A stretch of 64,000 bases of DNA from NCBI GenBank assembly GCA_021732785.1, contig JAKFUG010000006.1, forward strand, positions 124,001 through 188,000, given 5' to 3'. Shown here piece after piece: positions 1-9,002 of this stretch (its first letter is position 1; each line of letters starts with the position of its first letter). This stretch comes from Planctomycetaceae bacterium (GTDB taxonomy: Bacteria; Planctomycetota; Planctomycetia; Planctomycetales; Planctomycetaceae). The position numbers and the translations under genes were made by a program. Below the pieces are notes generated by a model. It worked only from the letters and a program-made list of their open reading frames with translations, had not been told where the DNA came from and did no database searches.

Positions 1-58
1 TGTGGCAAGTGCCGAGGACTGAGTGATGCGACATCAACCCGTGTCATTGAATTAACGA

Positions 59-76
59 CCGCATTCGCGAATGCGG
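59..76. repeat. Perfect 18-bp palindrome upstream of the large secreted-protein gene
   Basis: The stretch CCGCATTCGCGAATGCGG is identical to its own reverse complement. It lies about 67 bp before the GTG start of the gene at 143. A perfect palindrome in a promoter-proximal position could be an operator for a dimeric regulator, or simply a short hairpin. Nothing else is recognised in positions 1-142 apart from a GGAG at 131-134. Confidence 0.4.
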
Positions 77-142
77 ATGTAATGTCTCGGCGAGGTCGGT
101 ATCGTAACAGGAACAAATATCACACACAGCGGAGTCATCTCG

Positions 143-3100
143 GTGAACGATCTTACCGCAGAGTCTGCATCCTTGAGAATCGATTATGGGAAACGATCGC
201 TTTGGAAATTGTGGTGGACCATTCGACGACAGTCGCCGCCGCGGGGGCACAAGCGTCCCGCTCCCATCGAACCGTTGGAAGTTCGCACGCTGTTAACCGC
301 GAATACGGCTTCTCTCGGCGACATCGGCACGAATGCGCTGACCGTGGTTCCGGAAGGATTGCTGATTTACTACGCCTATCCATCCGGGATCAATGGAACG
401 TTCTCGGTCAACGGAGCCGCTGCGGAATTTGCAAAGTACTCCTTCGTGGTTCTCGGGGGAGGACTGGAGCAAACCGGCCATGCCGATCACGCGAACACCG
501 CCGCGATTCTGAATCATCCGGCGACGGCGAACACCACGTTTTTCGGCTATGTCGACCTGGGTGTTTCCACGAGCAATTTCACGACCGCGGAAATCCATCA
601 GCGGATTGATGCCTGGCAGGTCACCGGCGCGGATGCCATCTTTCTCGATGATTATGGGTACGACTTCGGAGTCTCGCGGGCACGCCAGAACGACGCCGTG
701 GACTATGCGCACAGCCTCGGCCTGCCCGTCGTGGCGAACGGTTTCTTTATCAACGAAGTGTTCGGCAATCAGGTCGATCCGCAGTACAACCCCGGTGGGG
801 CCGCCCCGAGTCTGCAAGCCACGGATTATTACCTCTACGAGAGCTATCAGATCACGGAAGGGAGTTTTGTCGGTGGATCAACATGGCGTGCGAAAGCGGA
901 CGCGCTGGCGGCCGTGCGGACCACACTCCCCATCAAGGTTCTCGCCGTCACGACGACTCTCAGCGCCACATTCGATCAAAGCCAGTTCGATTATGCCTAC
1001 TGGTCGGCGGCGATGGATGGTTATTCCGCCTTTGGGTGGGGCGAGCCATCCTTCTCTTCCAGCACGGCGAGCGCGCCGTTTCGATCTCGGCCGGCAACCG
1101 ACCCTGGTTCCGCCTACAGTTCACCGATCGGCGGCGATTCTTCATTGTACACCCGTGAGACGAATCTCGGCCGGATTACGGTCAATCCAACCGCCCATCA
1201 GGCCGGGTTCAATGAACTCGATTTCGGCGATGCCCCCGAACTCGTGTCGAGCCCGGCGCCGGGCAGCTATCAAACCAAGCTCAGCAGCAATGGTCCACGC
1301 CATCGCATTGGTGGTCCGCGTTTGGGGACGCAGGTCGACTTTGAATCGGACGCCGTTCTGTATAACGAGGATAAAATCGACACCGGTTACGGCACCGGTG
1401 ACAACATTTATGGAGCCGATGAAGACGGCGTGACGTTCACGTCGTTCATGCAACCCTCACCGACGGTGGCGACATCGGCAACCGTCACGGTGAATGCGCA
1501 GAACACGAATGGAAATGCGCGGCTGGATGCGTGGGTGGACTTCAATCGAGACGGCGACTTTTCCGATGCAGGCGAGCAGATTTTCCAGAATCGTTCGCTC
1601 GCGGAAGGGAACAATGCGTTGACATTTGCCGTCCCTGCGGGGGCCGCTAACGGGAAATCGTTCGCCCGGTTTCGCGTGAGTACGGCGGGCAATCTGGCTC
1701 CAACCGGCCTGGCGAACGATGGCGAAGTGGAAGACCATGCGGTCGTGCTCGGCAGCAACGCGACGCTCCAGGTCATCGAGAACGCGATCCTCGCGCACCG
1801 CTTTCCAAATGGTGTCTTGAGGTCGAGCAACGGCGTCTCGTTTTACCAGCGCGACAATGGGCACGCGTGGTATATCCTCGATCCTTACTTTTCGTCTTTT
1901 GCCGTACGAGCGCTGCTCGCGGGACCGAACCTTGGCACGGCCGACAAATACGGCGTTGCGGAAAACCACCTCGCGTTCTGGCTATCGCACGTTCAAGGGA
2001 ACGGATCCCTTCCGCGACTGATCGTCGACGATAATTTTCAGTTCCTGACTACGGCCGTTGAAAGTACGTTCGACGATCCGATGACCGGTCTTCCCGTCGT
2101 TTTTGATCCCGCCAAGATTGGTGCCGACGCCGATGATTCCGCGTTATCGATGATCCTGTCTGTGGCTGCGGATTATGCAACTCACGGTGGTTCAACGTCG
2201 TTCCTGAATTCTCAGCGGACGGCGCTGGAATCGATTGCCACGACGCTTGTCAGTCTCATCGAAGCCGACAACCTCCCCACGCCATTCATCGATCCCGCGA
2301 GGAACTATTTCATCAAGCAGACACAGGACTGCGCAGAAGTCCTGCAAGCGCTTCGGCAATTCGCCGCTCTGGAACGGGACGTCTTTCACGATCCGCAACA
2401 GGCCGCGTTTTATACGGCGAGAGCCGATGCCACCGCCCCCGCGATTGAGCAGTCCCTTTACGATTCGGGAACGGGACTGTATCGCCAGTATCAAGGGGCG
2501 AGCACACCGGACTTAAACGTCTGGTATCCGATTGTGCTCGATCAGGTCTGGCCGATCATCACCGGAGTCGTCCCCGCCAACTCGGCTCGGGCCCGTCAAT
2601 TGCTGGATGCCGTCTACGGTGTCTGGGATGGCTCGCCGCAACTTAACTGGACGATGCGGACCGATTCGGCATCGCTGGCATGGGCCGCAATTCGAGCGGG
2701 CGACAAAACTCTTGCGGCGGCCGCCGTGCAACACGTGTTACCGTGGGCGTTGCAGAACACGCCCGCCAATCCCGCGGTCCCGATGACGGTGGCCGATTTT
2801 GGATTTTTGCTGCAATCGCTGTTGCCCTCGCTGGCTGGTCCGAATGCGACCACTTTCACAGAGAATCATCCCCCGCTCTCGATCAACCCGACATTGATCG
2901 TGTCCGATGTCGATACTGCCACGCTGGCCAGCGCCACGATCCGCATCACGAACTTTGTGCCGGGCGAAGACGAATTATCGTTCACCGGCAACGGCGCAAC
3001 GATGGGCAACATCGCCCTCGCCAGCAACATCAATGGAACGTTGATGCTGACGTCAGCCGGTGCCACGGCGACCTTGAGCCAATGGCAGTCCGCTCTCCGC

Positions 3101-4564
3101 AGTGTGCAATACTCCAACAGCAGCAATTTCCCCAATCCCACCAAACGGGCGGTGACATTTACGATCGATGACGGGGTCGCATCGAGCAACACCATCACCA
3201 GTACGATCTCCGTCATTGATGCCAATGATGCCCCTGCGCTCGGCGGGGTGATGGCCAGTCAACCGGTGAACGACGATTCGATCATTAGTCCCTTCGCTGG
3301 CTCGACGGTGACCGATCCCGACAATCAGAACATGCTCGCGAAAGTGACGATTAGCAACGGCGTTGTCCGTGGGGACTTCACAGCCGCTTCAACAACGGGC
3401 TGGACGCGCACGGTTGTCGGCAACGACATCGTTTATTCGCGATTTTACAACCCGCAGGCGAACATCGGCAGCGTTGTTCAGACTGCGATCCGCGCGCTGG
3501 TCTTCGTGCCACGGGCGAATGCCATCAAGCCGAACACCACCGAATTGACCGACATCACGGTCTTCGTCAACGACGGCCTGGCAAACACGTCAGCCACCAC
3601 GCGACTGGTCATCACCAGCGTCAATAATGCCCCCACCATTGGCGGTCCCAGTAATGCGGTCGCGGTCAACGATAATGGGACCGTGAATCCGTTCCCCATG
3701 CTCCTTGTATCCGATGCCGACCATCAGGAAATGCTGATTTCCGTGACGATTCTCAACGGCAAATACCGCGGCGATTTCACCAACGCCACCAGTTCCGGCT
3801 GGACGGTCCGTTACACCACCGGGAACGACATCACCTACAAACGCTATTTCAGCCCCGGACCCAATGTCGGAGCGAGCGCGCAGGCCGCTTTCCGGACGCT
3901 GGTCTTTCAGCCGCGAACGAATGCCATCAAACCAGGCACAACGGAGGCCACCGCTTTCCAGGTGACGGCCAGCGATGGTGTCGCACCCGCCGTGTTGGGA
4001 ACGGGCACGCTGGTGACGACAACCAGCATCAACAACGCTCCCGGCCTCAGCGGAACGGTCGCCGGCCAAACCGTGAACGACAATGCGACAAAGGCGGTCT
4101 TCAGTTCGTTGGTGGTTACCGATCCTGATACGCAAGAGATGCTGGCGCGTGTCACGATCAATGGCGGCACGACCCGCGGGGATTTCGTCGCGGCATCGAC
4201 CGTGGGCTGGACACGTTCCGTGAGTGGCGGAAACATCCTCTACAACCGCTATTTCAGCCCGCTCACGAACATCGGTGCGACAGTCCAGACGGCAATCCGC
4301 GCGCTCGTCTATCAGCCCCGAACCAACGTCCCCATCGGCACCACTGAAACCACGACGTTCGCCGTCTTCGTCAATGATGGAATCGCGAACGCGACGGACA
4401 GTACGACATCGGTGATGACCACCGGAGTAGCGCCGCGGCCCGTGCCTGCGGTTGCAGTCACCGCGCCGCGCTTTCTCGACAACGACATCGCCACCCTCGT
4501 TGTCCCGAGTGTTCAGTTGAGTGGGCCGACTCCGTCGGAACGGGTATCCAGAAAGCAGCGTTAA
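143..4564 (+). CDS. Giant modular secreted protein (TIM barrel, GEVED, alpha-toroid, cadherin-like repeats)
   Basis: 1473 aa, with a GTG start chosen because GGAG sits 8 nt upstream. Residues 43-53 read EPLEVRTLLTA, resembling the planctomycete LEPRxLL export/anchor motif after a basic N-terminus. Residues ~60-290 look like a TIM barrel of the spherulin-4/GH114 type (the segment FLDDYGYDFG is the best active-site candidate). Residues ~358-535 are a GEVED module (opening LDFGDAPE, DFNRDGDFSDAGE, closing NDGEVEDHAVV). Residues ~545-900 look like an alpha/alpha toroid as in glycan-active enzymes. Residues ~905-1435 are Thr/Asn-rich beta modules, the last three being tandem repeats. Its position next to the secretion genes suggests a secreted or surface glycan-active protein, possibly cargo of that system. 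The enzyme activity is inferred from fold only. Confidence 0.85.
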   Translation: MNDLTAESASLRIDYGKRSLWKLWWTIRRQSPPRGHKRPAPIEPLEVRTLLTANTASLGDIGTNALTVVPEGLLIYYAYPSGINGTFSVNGAAAEFAKYSFVVLGGGLEQTGHADHANTAAILNHPATANTTFFGYVDLGVSTSNFTTAEIHQRIDAWQVTGADAIFLDDYGYDFGVSRARQNDAVDYAHSLGLPVVANGFFINEVFGNQVDPQYNPGGAAPSLQATDYYLYESYQITEGSFVGGSTWRAKADALAAVRTTLPIKVLAVTTTLSATFDQSQFDYAYWSAAMDGYSAFGWGEPSFSSSTASAPFRSRPATDPGSAYSSPIGGDSSLYTRETNLGRITVNPTAHQAGFNELDFGDAPELVSSPAPGSYQTKLSSNGPRHRIGGPRLGTQVDFESDAVLYNEDKIDTGYGTGDNIYGADEDGVTFTSFMQPSPTVATSATVTVNAQNTNGNARLDAWVDFNRDGDFSDAGEQIFQNRSLAEGNNALTFAVPAGAANGKSFARFRVSTAGNLAPTGLANDGEVEDHAVVLGSNATLQVIENAILAHRFPNGVLRSSNGVSFYQRDNGHAWYILDPYFSSFAVRALLAGPNLGTADKYGVAENHLAFWLSHVQGNGSLPRLIVDDNFQFLTTAVESTFDDPMTGLPVVFDPAKIGADADDSALSMILSVAADYATHGGSTSFLNSQRTALESIATTLVSLIEADNLPTPFIDPARNYFIKQTQDCAEVLQALRQFAALERDVFHDPQQAAFYTARADATAPAIEQSLYDSGTGLYRQYQGASTPDLNVWYPIVLDQVWPIITGVVPANSARARQLLDAVYGVWDGSPQLNWTMRTDSASLAWAAIRAGDKTLAAAAVQHVLPWALQNTPANPAVPMTVADFGFLLQSLLPSLAGPNATTFTENHPPLSINPTLIVSDVDTATLASATIRITNFVPGEDELSFTGNGATMGNIALASNINGTLMLTSAGATATLSQWQSALRSVQYSNSSNFPNPTKRAVTFTIDDGVASSNTITSTISVIDANDAPALGGVMASQPVNDDSIISPFAGSTVTDPDNQNMLAKVTISNGVVRGDFTAASTTGWTRTVVGNDIVYSRFYNPQANIGSVVQTAIRALVFVPRANAIKPNTTELTDITVFVNDGLANTSATTRLVITSVNNAPTIGGPSNAVAVNDNGTVNPFPMLLVSDADHQEMLISVTILNGKYRGDFTNATSSGWTVRYTTGNDITYKRYFSPGPNVGASAQAAFRTLVFQPRTNAIKPGTTEATAFQVTASDGVAPAVLGTGTLVTTTSINNAPGLSGTVAGQTVNDNATKAVFSSLVVTDPDTQEMLARVTINGGTTRGDFVAASTVGWTRSVSGGNILYNRYFSPLTNIGATVQTAIRALVYQPRTNVPIGTTETTTFAVFVNDGIANATDSTTSVMTTGVAPRPVPAVAVTAPRFLDNDIATLVVPSVQLSGPTPSERVSRKQR
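3235..4432 (+). repeat. Three tandem ~400-bp coding repeats
   Basis: Inside the large secreted-protein gene three consecutive blocks (~3235-3630, ~3634-4032, ~4036-4432) encode related ~133-aa modules. Each opens with a VNDN/VNDD-type segment, contains TDPD or SDAD, then RGDF, then GWT, and ends with a variant of LVFQPRTNAIKPGTTE. They resemble cadherin-like/VCBS-type stalk repeats. The first and third are more alike than either is to the second. Confidence 0.8.
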
Positions 4565-4632
4565 AGTATACAAAGAAACCGGAGTGAGCGCGTTCCGGCA
4601 GAGCCTCACGCCGATAATTCAGCCATTGGCGA

Positions 4633-6759
4633 TCACTGGGGACGACTACTGGCATACGGGTCTTTGACCCGTTGCTTCACTTCTCCTGAGAGCGGGAATT
4701 TGGGATTGCGAATGGCGTCGGGCAGATCGGCTTCCCATTGCCGACGATCTACGCGTTGCAAGTCCGGCGTCACGAGTCTGGTTCGTGCCCGTTCGACAGC
4801 CCCGGCCATGCCCAGCGTGGCGGCATCCGGATAAGGCATGATATAGGGCACCAGGGCAATGATGACTTCATTGCGCTGACGGAGCACCGTTCGTCGCTGG
4901 AAGAAGCGACCGGCCAGCCAGACATCGCCGAGGTAGGGGATTTTTGTCTGCGTTTCGGTGTCTTCTTCCTTAATCAACCCCCCGATGATCATGCCGCTAC
5001 CGTCGGCGAGCATGACGGTGGTCTCAACTTCCGTGGTGTCTTCCTGCGGCAAGCCGGCGGCACTGATCTGTCCCCCCGACACTTCGGGTTTGACCTGCAA
5101 CATCACCATCCCCTCATCGGTGATGGTGGGAGTCACATCCAACACCACGCCGACATCGAGGAAATTGACGTTCTGCAGCGTGCTGGTCTGCGTGGTTGTG
5201 GTGACGAGGAAGCCGAGTTGCTGACCGATCTGAATTTTTGCGTGTTGGCCGTTAAGGCACAAAACCTGCGGCGTGGCGAGTGTTTTCGCGTCGGTCGTGG
5301 TTTTCAAGGCTTCCAGCAACGAATGGAAATTGTTGTTGTCGATGCCGAAGAAGAACGCGGGACTCGCCTTCGGATTCGCGAACCCGGTGGTTTGCAGCGA
5401 CACCTTGGTGCCGCTGATATTGAACATCTCCTGCAGATTCACACCGTGGCGGAGATCATCTTTGAGATTCACCTGAAGAACGTGCGCTTCAATGAGCACT
5501 TGCCTCGGCGGACGATCGACTTCGGCGATGTAGCACTCGATGCGGGCCAGATATTCCGGCAGGTCTTCAACGACGATTTCCTCGCGCGTCCGACGAGAAT
5601 TCTTGGAGTCCACGACGGTCGTCACCGAGCGTCCCGCGGGAGAGAGTAAACTCTGCACGACCCGCTCCACATCGTCTGCCGCGATGTAATTCAGACTAAA
5701 GACACGGAGCCCGACGCCGCGCAGTTCGGGCGAGGATTTGCTCTCGCTGGCGACTTTCGAAACGATCAGAATATTGCGATTGCGATGCCAGCTATAACCG
5801 TTGACCGTGAGGAGTGCATTCAAGGCGTCATCCAGGGCGACGTCCTTGAGTGTTACGGTGACACGTCCTTCGACTTCGCCGCCGGAAACGAGGTTCAATC
5901 CATGCTGCTCTGCCAGCAGGCCCAGCACGACCGAAAGAGACGCATCACGCACGGTGAGCGAAATCAGTTCGTGACTCGCATCGGACTGCTGAAGTTGAAT
6001 CTTGGGCGTGGTGCCGGACGGATTCACTGGAAGCAGAAATTGTTTGTTGGCTGCCGGGGCGGGCACTTCCGGTTCGCTGGCGGCTGGCGGGATCGCCTCC
6101 TCTTGTGCGAACGAGACGTTCCGAACCCCACGATTGCTTTCGAGGGTATACCCCGATCGTGCCGTCAGTGCATTGGACGGAGTACGAATTTCGATTCCCC
6201 GGGGCTGCCAGGTGGACTTCGGTTCCACCGGCGTGACAACATCCCCGATTTCAGGCGGTGATGCTGCCGCGATCGTTTGACTGAGCGGCACGTGATTCGT
6301 CACCGCGATCGTGGGTGGAACAAATTCTTCGTCGACGAGCGGCTGGCTCGGTGGCATTGGCGAGGGTGGAATGGTCTCGTTGACCATCGCAGGCACTGTC
6401 GCATTCACCGGGCGCAGAGGTCGCGTTGCGTTCGCCTTGGCAGCCGTCGTAGTGGTTGTGACGGGACGAAGAGGTGTTTGGTTCGATACGGGTTTGACCG
6501 TGGCCCCGGCCGATATTGGTGCCCGTTGAACCCGGTTCTCGATTGTCGGCATGGTGGCTGTCGACGCCGTCGCGGGCTGGTGAGCGGGAGGGCGTCCGAC
6601 GAGGGGCTGCTTTCCGGGCGCGGGTGCCGTTTGCGGCGCAGGGGCGAGCCGCTTCCACGAATACCACGGCTCGGCCGACATGGCGGGAGCGCACATCAGC
6701 CCGAAGGTCACGATAGCGACCAATCGGCTCGCTAACGTAATGGGCTTGGAGCGTGGCAT
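4633..6759 (-). CDS. gspD: Outer-membrane secretin (GspD/PilQ family)
   Basis: 708 aa. I start at 6759 rather than the upstream in-frame start because GGAG lies 6 nt before this ATG and a signal peptide follows (MPRSKPITLA ... APAMSA|EPW). Residues ~30-200 are a Pro/Thr-rich linker. Around 225-300 is an STN-like domain (LTVRDASLSVVLGLLAEQHG). A secretin N1-like domain follows, then the secretin beta-barrel core with the signature MLADGSGMIIGGLI and the C-terminal NEVIIALVPYIM. It would form the outer-membrane channel for the platform proteins encoded upstream on the same strand. The C-terminal ~60 residues extend beyond the usual core. Confidence 0.93.
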   Translation of the reverse strand: MPRSKPITLASRLVAIVTFGLMCAPAMSAEPWYSWKRLAPAPQTAPAPGKQPLVGRPPAHQPATASTATMPTIENRVQRAPISAGATVKPVSNQTPLRPVTTTTTAAKANATRPLRPVNATVPAMVNETIPPSPMPPSQPLVDEEFVPPTIAVTNHVPLSQTIAAASPPEIGDVVTPVEPKSTWQPRGIEIRTPSNALTARSGYTLESNRGVRNVSFAQEEAIPPAASEPEVPAPAANKQFLLPVNPSGTTPKIQLQQSDASHELISLTVRDASLSVVLGLLAEQHGLNLVSGGEVEGRVTVTLKDVALDDALNALLTVNGYSWHRNRNILIVSKVASESKSSPELRGVGLRVFSLNYIAADDVERVVQSLLSPAGRSVTTVVDSKNSRRTREEIVVEDLPEYLARIECYIAEVDRPPRQVLIEAHVLQVNLKDDLRHGVNLQEMFNISGTKVSLQTTGFANPKASPAFFFGIDNNNFHSLLEALKTTTDAKTLATPQVLCLNGQHAKIQIGQQLGFLVTTTTQTSTLQNVNFLDVGVVLDVTPTITDEGMVMLQVKPEVSGGQISAAGLPQEDTTEVETTVMLADGSGMIIGGLIKEEDTETQTKIPYLGDVWLAGRFFQRRTVLRQRNEVIIALVPYIMPYPDAATLGMAGAVERARTRLVTPDLQRVDRRQWEADLPDAIRNPKFPLSGEVKQRVKDPYASSRPQ

Positions 6760-6959
6760 TCCGTACTCCGAACTGTTCACAACCGCTGATCGACGGAAGA
6801 TCATCGGTTGGTCAACTACTTGAAGTTGTTGCCGCGGTGCGCACCCCCCCATGAGATGCGCACGCTGTCGTCCCCTGCGCTTCGGCGCGTGCAGACAAAC
6901 GAATCATCGGCATTGGAACGTCTACCGTACCGCTAAATTCGGTACAATCCGTACGATCG

Positions 6960-7139
6960 CTACAGGTTGAAGCGCGTTTGCAGGGCCAAGGTGCGGCAGA
7001 TTGTGCCGGCCGGAGTTCCGGCAACCATATTCGCGGGCATTCTCCACGGCGATTCAAAGACATCCGCGTTGACGAAAACCAATTTTCTGGTCGCGGACAC
7101 AATGCCACTGCTCGACAGTTGTCGGCATCGGGCCTCCAT
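6960..7139 (-). CDS. Possible 59-aa peptide coupled to the PilP-like gene
   Basis: The ATG at 7139 overlaps the TGA stop of the upstream PilP-like gene as TGATG, a junction also used by real genes elsewhere in this window (for example STAS/kinase at 13684). The 59-aa product is basic with no recognised domain. It sits in the otherwise empty 379-bp space between the PilP-like gene and the secretin. A GTACCG-CTAAATT-CGGTAC hairpin lies just downstream at 6927-6945. Composition gives no independent support, so this may be only a chance frame in the secretin leader region. Confidence 0.25.
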   Translation of the reverse strand: MEARCRQLSSSGIVSATRKLVFVNADVFESPWRMPANMVAGTPAGTICRTLALQTRFNL

Positions 7140-7738
7140 CACGGCTTCGGTGCGCTGGTCGCGTTAACAGGCCGTTCGATCAGTTCGAGAACAACGCCAT
7201 CGGGGCGAATCGCGGCAACGCGGAAGCGGTCGTCGATTTTATCGCCGACCATCACGACATGATCGCCCACCATCGCACCAATGCCCCTGGACGTGCGGAC
7301 GAGTGCGGTCAAGCGGTGGCTCTTCGCGGCTTCTCGCAGCTCGGCCGCCAGTGCTTCATCCTTCGCTGCTTGCTCGGCGGCAGAAATCGGCGGCGGCGCG
7401 GGAACGACCGGTTCGACTTCAACCACGGGCTCAGCGATCACTTCGGGTTCGGGCTTACTGTATGGTTTCAAGCCTTGCGGCAACTGGAACGGGTTCGTCG
7501 CGAGAACTTCCGAGAGAGAAATCGTGGGCCAAGTCACGGCGATCGCATTGTTGTCCGCAGGAGACATCGGTACCCCATTCGCGGGCTGTCCTTCCGGCTT
7601 ACGGACGACCAGCGTGGGAACGACGACCTTCTCTGAAGGCGCAAAGAGCATGTACAGCATGATCACGCCCAGGACCGGAATCATGATGACCTTGATCCGG
7701 CTCTGAGACGAATTGTTTGACACTGCCCGTTCAGCCAT
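7139..7738 (-). CDS. PilP/GspC-like inner-membrane assembly protein
   Basis: 199 aa from the ATG at 7738, which overlaps the preceding pilO stop (ATGGCTGA). One membrane segment lies at ~16-34 (VIMIPVLGVIMLYMLF), followed by a Pro/Val/Glu-rich periplasmic linker. The C-terminal part (TALVRTSRGIGAMVGDHVV) is typical of the small beta domain of PilP/GspC that contacts the secretin. Order PilM-N-O-(P)-secretin supports the role. Sequence similarity to PilP is weak, so the assignment rests mainly on topology and position. Confidence 0.7.
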   Translation of the reverse strand: MAERAVSNNSSQSRIKVIMIPVLGVIMLYMLFAPSEKVVVPTLVVRKPEGQPANGVPMSPADNNAIAVTWPTISLSEVLATNPFQLPQGLKPYSKPEPEVIAEPVVEVEPVVPAPPPISAAEQAAKDEALAAELREAAKSHRLTALVRTSRGIGAMVGDHVVMVGDKIDDRFRVAAIRPDGVVLELIERPVNATSAPKP

Positions 7739-8360
7739 GACGAGCCTCCGCCACATCCGGCTTGGTCAAGGGGGCGTAATAAATTCGCAGCGTCATTTCG
7801 ATGGGAAGGCGGGTTGCGTCCGCCTCGCCGGTGTGAACGCGCAGCCGAGTCACACGGCACAACCGCGCGAGCGTCCGCAGGCCATCGAGAAACTGGCAGA
7901 TGCCGGCATAGTCGGCGGAGGCATCCAATTGAACTTCGAGTGCCGTGTGGGTCCCTTCGTTCACGGGTTCACGCGGGTGATAACGTTGGATCTTCAACTG
8001 GCAAGTCCGTGCCAGGTGTGTGATTTGAGCGAGAAATTCGGACTCGCGCGGCGTTTCCGGCAATCGTGAAATCGCGTGAGAAAAGCTCCCTTCAAAGTTG
8101 GCAACCTGGCCTTCAATCTCACGATGGCGGGCGAGAATGTCATCGCTCTGCGATTGGAGCAATCGTTCTGCACGAATCCGCGTGGCAAGTTCCGTGTGCT
8201 GCTTCTGCATGGGTTGAATCGCGAACATCCACGTGACATAGGCAATGACAATCGCGCCACTCAATCCACACGCATGCAGACCAAGGTCGATTCCTCGCAG
8301 CGTTGATGATGAGCCACCCTGAGACACGATCCATCCCATTGCTAAACGGTCAGTCCACAC
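7731..8360 (-). CDS. pilO: PilO-like inner-membrane platform protein
   Basis: 209 aa, GTG start directly after the pilN stop. A single membrane helix at ~25-50 is followed by a coiled-coil region rich in Arg, Glu and Gln (~55-100), then a small alpha/beta ferredoxin-like domain with the segment ASADYAGICQFLDGLRTLAR typical of the PilO/GspM fold. It would pair with PilN to form the periplasmic part of the assembly platform. An ATG seven codons downstream (8339) is an alternative start; neither has a clear ribosome-binding site, so translation is probably coupled to pilN. Confidence 0.82.
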   Translation of the reverse strand: MWTDRLAMGWIVSQGGSSSTLRGIDLGLHACGLSGAIVIAYVTWMFAIQPMQKQHTELATRIRAERLLQSQSDDILARHREIEGQVANFEGSFSHAISRLPETPRESEFLAQITHLARTCQLKIQRYHPREPVNEGTHTALEVQLDASADYAGICQFLDGLRTLARLCRVTRLRVHTGEADATRLPIEMTLRIYYAPLTKPDVAEARHG

Positions 8361-9002
8361 TTATTGAAAGACGCATTCCACGGTAAATTGACGGCACTCG
8401 CCGGGCATTGCCACGAAGTGGATGGACGACTTGAGTGCCACCGACTCAAAAACTCCGGCTTCCCGCAAACCCGCGACGAATCGCGCCACGGCCAGGTCAT
8501 CCACGCCGAAGCCGTCAATTTTCAGGTGCGCGCGATCCACCAGCCGTGTCGCCGCCGGCACTGTGGTCGCCGGGTTGGTAGCGGCGTCTGTCGCCGCCTT
8601 GGAGTTCTTCACCACTTGGACGATTTGTGTGGGCGAAAGAACCAGGTCGTAAACCTGCACTTCCGGCTGTTTGCCACCCACAGAGCGCCCGATAATTCCG
8701 AGCAGTTGCACGGGCTGCTCCATGCGGTCGAGCATGGCCAGCATGGATTCTCGGCTTCGAAGAATTTTCAGCCGCTGAAGATTCTGATCGAGCTTTTGCT
8801 GCGTATCGCGCACAGGGCGGACAGATTCTTCGAGTCTCGACAGTGAATAGCGCTGCGCGGCAATCCGCGAGGTTTGCATCAACGTGCCAATGATGCACAG
8901 CACGGAAACGGAGCCCCACACGACGGTCCACTGCCGCAGTCGCAACCAGACGCGATTGCGACGCCGCACAACGATCGGCAGCAGATTCAAGTGGTCGTTC
9001 AT
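8361..9002 (-). CDS. pilN: PilN-like inner-membrane platform protein
   Basis: 213 aa, the ATG overlapping the pilM stop as ATGA. It opens with MNDHLNLLPIVVRRR, matching the conserved cytoplasmic N-terminal peptide (typically containing NLLP) by which PilN docks onto PilM. A membrane helix at ~27-45, a coiled coil (~50-95) and a periplasmic ferredoxin-like domain follow. The Ala/Thr-rich insertion at ~130-150 is a low-complexity linker. Partners by gene order are PilM (upstream) and PilO (downstream). Confidence 0.85.
   Translation of the reverse strand: MNDHLNLLPIVVRRRNRVWLRLRQWTVVWGSVSVLCIIGTLMQTSRIAAQRYSLSRLEESVRPVRDTQQKLDQNLQRLKILRSRESMLAMLDRMEQPVQLLGIIGRSVGGKQPEVQVYDLVLSPTQIVQVVKNSKAATDAATNPATTVPAATRLVDRAHLKIDGFGVDDLAVARFVAGLREAGVFESVALKSSIHFVAMPGECRQFTVECVFQ

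Noticed and set aside
3235-4432. Possible CRISPR or other DNA-level repeat array
   Set aside because: The repeats are ~400 bp, diverged and in frame; they encode protein modules and have no spacers.
6812-7108. Minus-strand 98-codon frame upstream of the secretin
   Set aside because: Composition looks random (Ser/Arg/Pro-rich) and it runs across the secretin start and ribosome-binding site.
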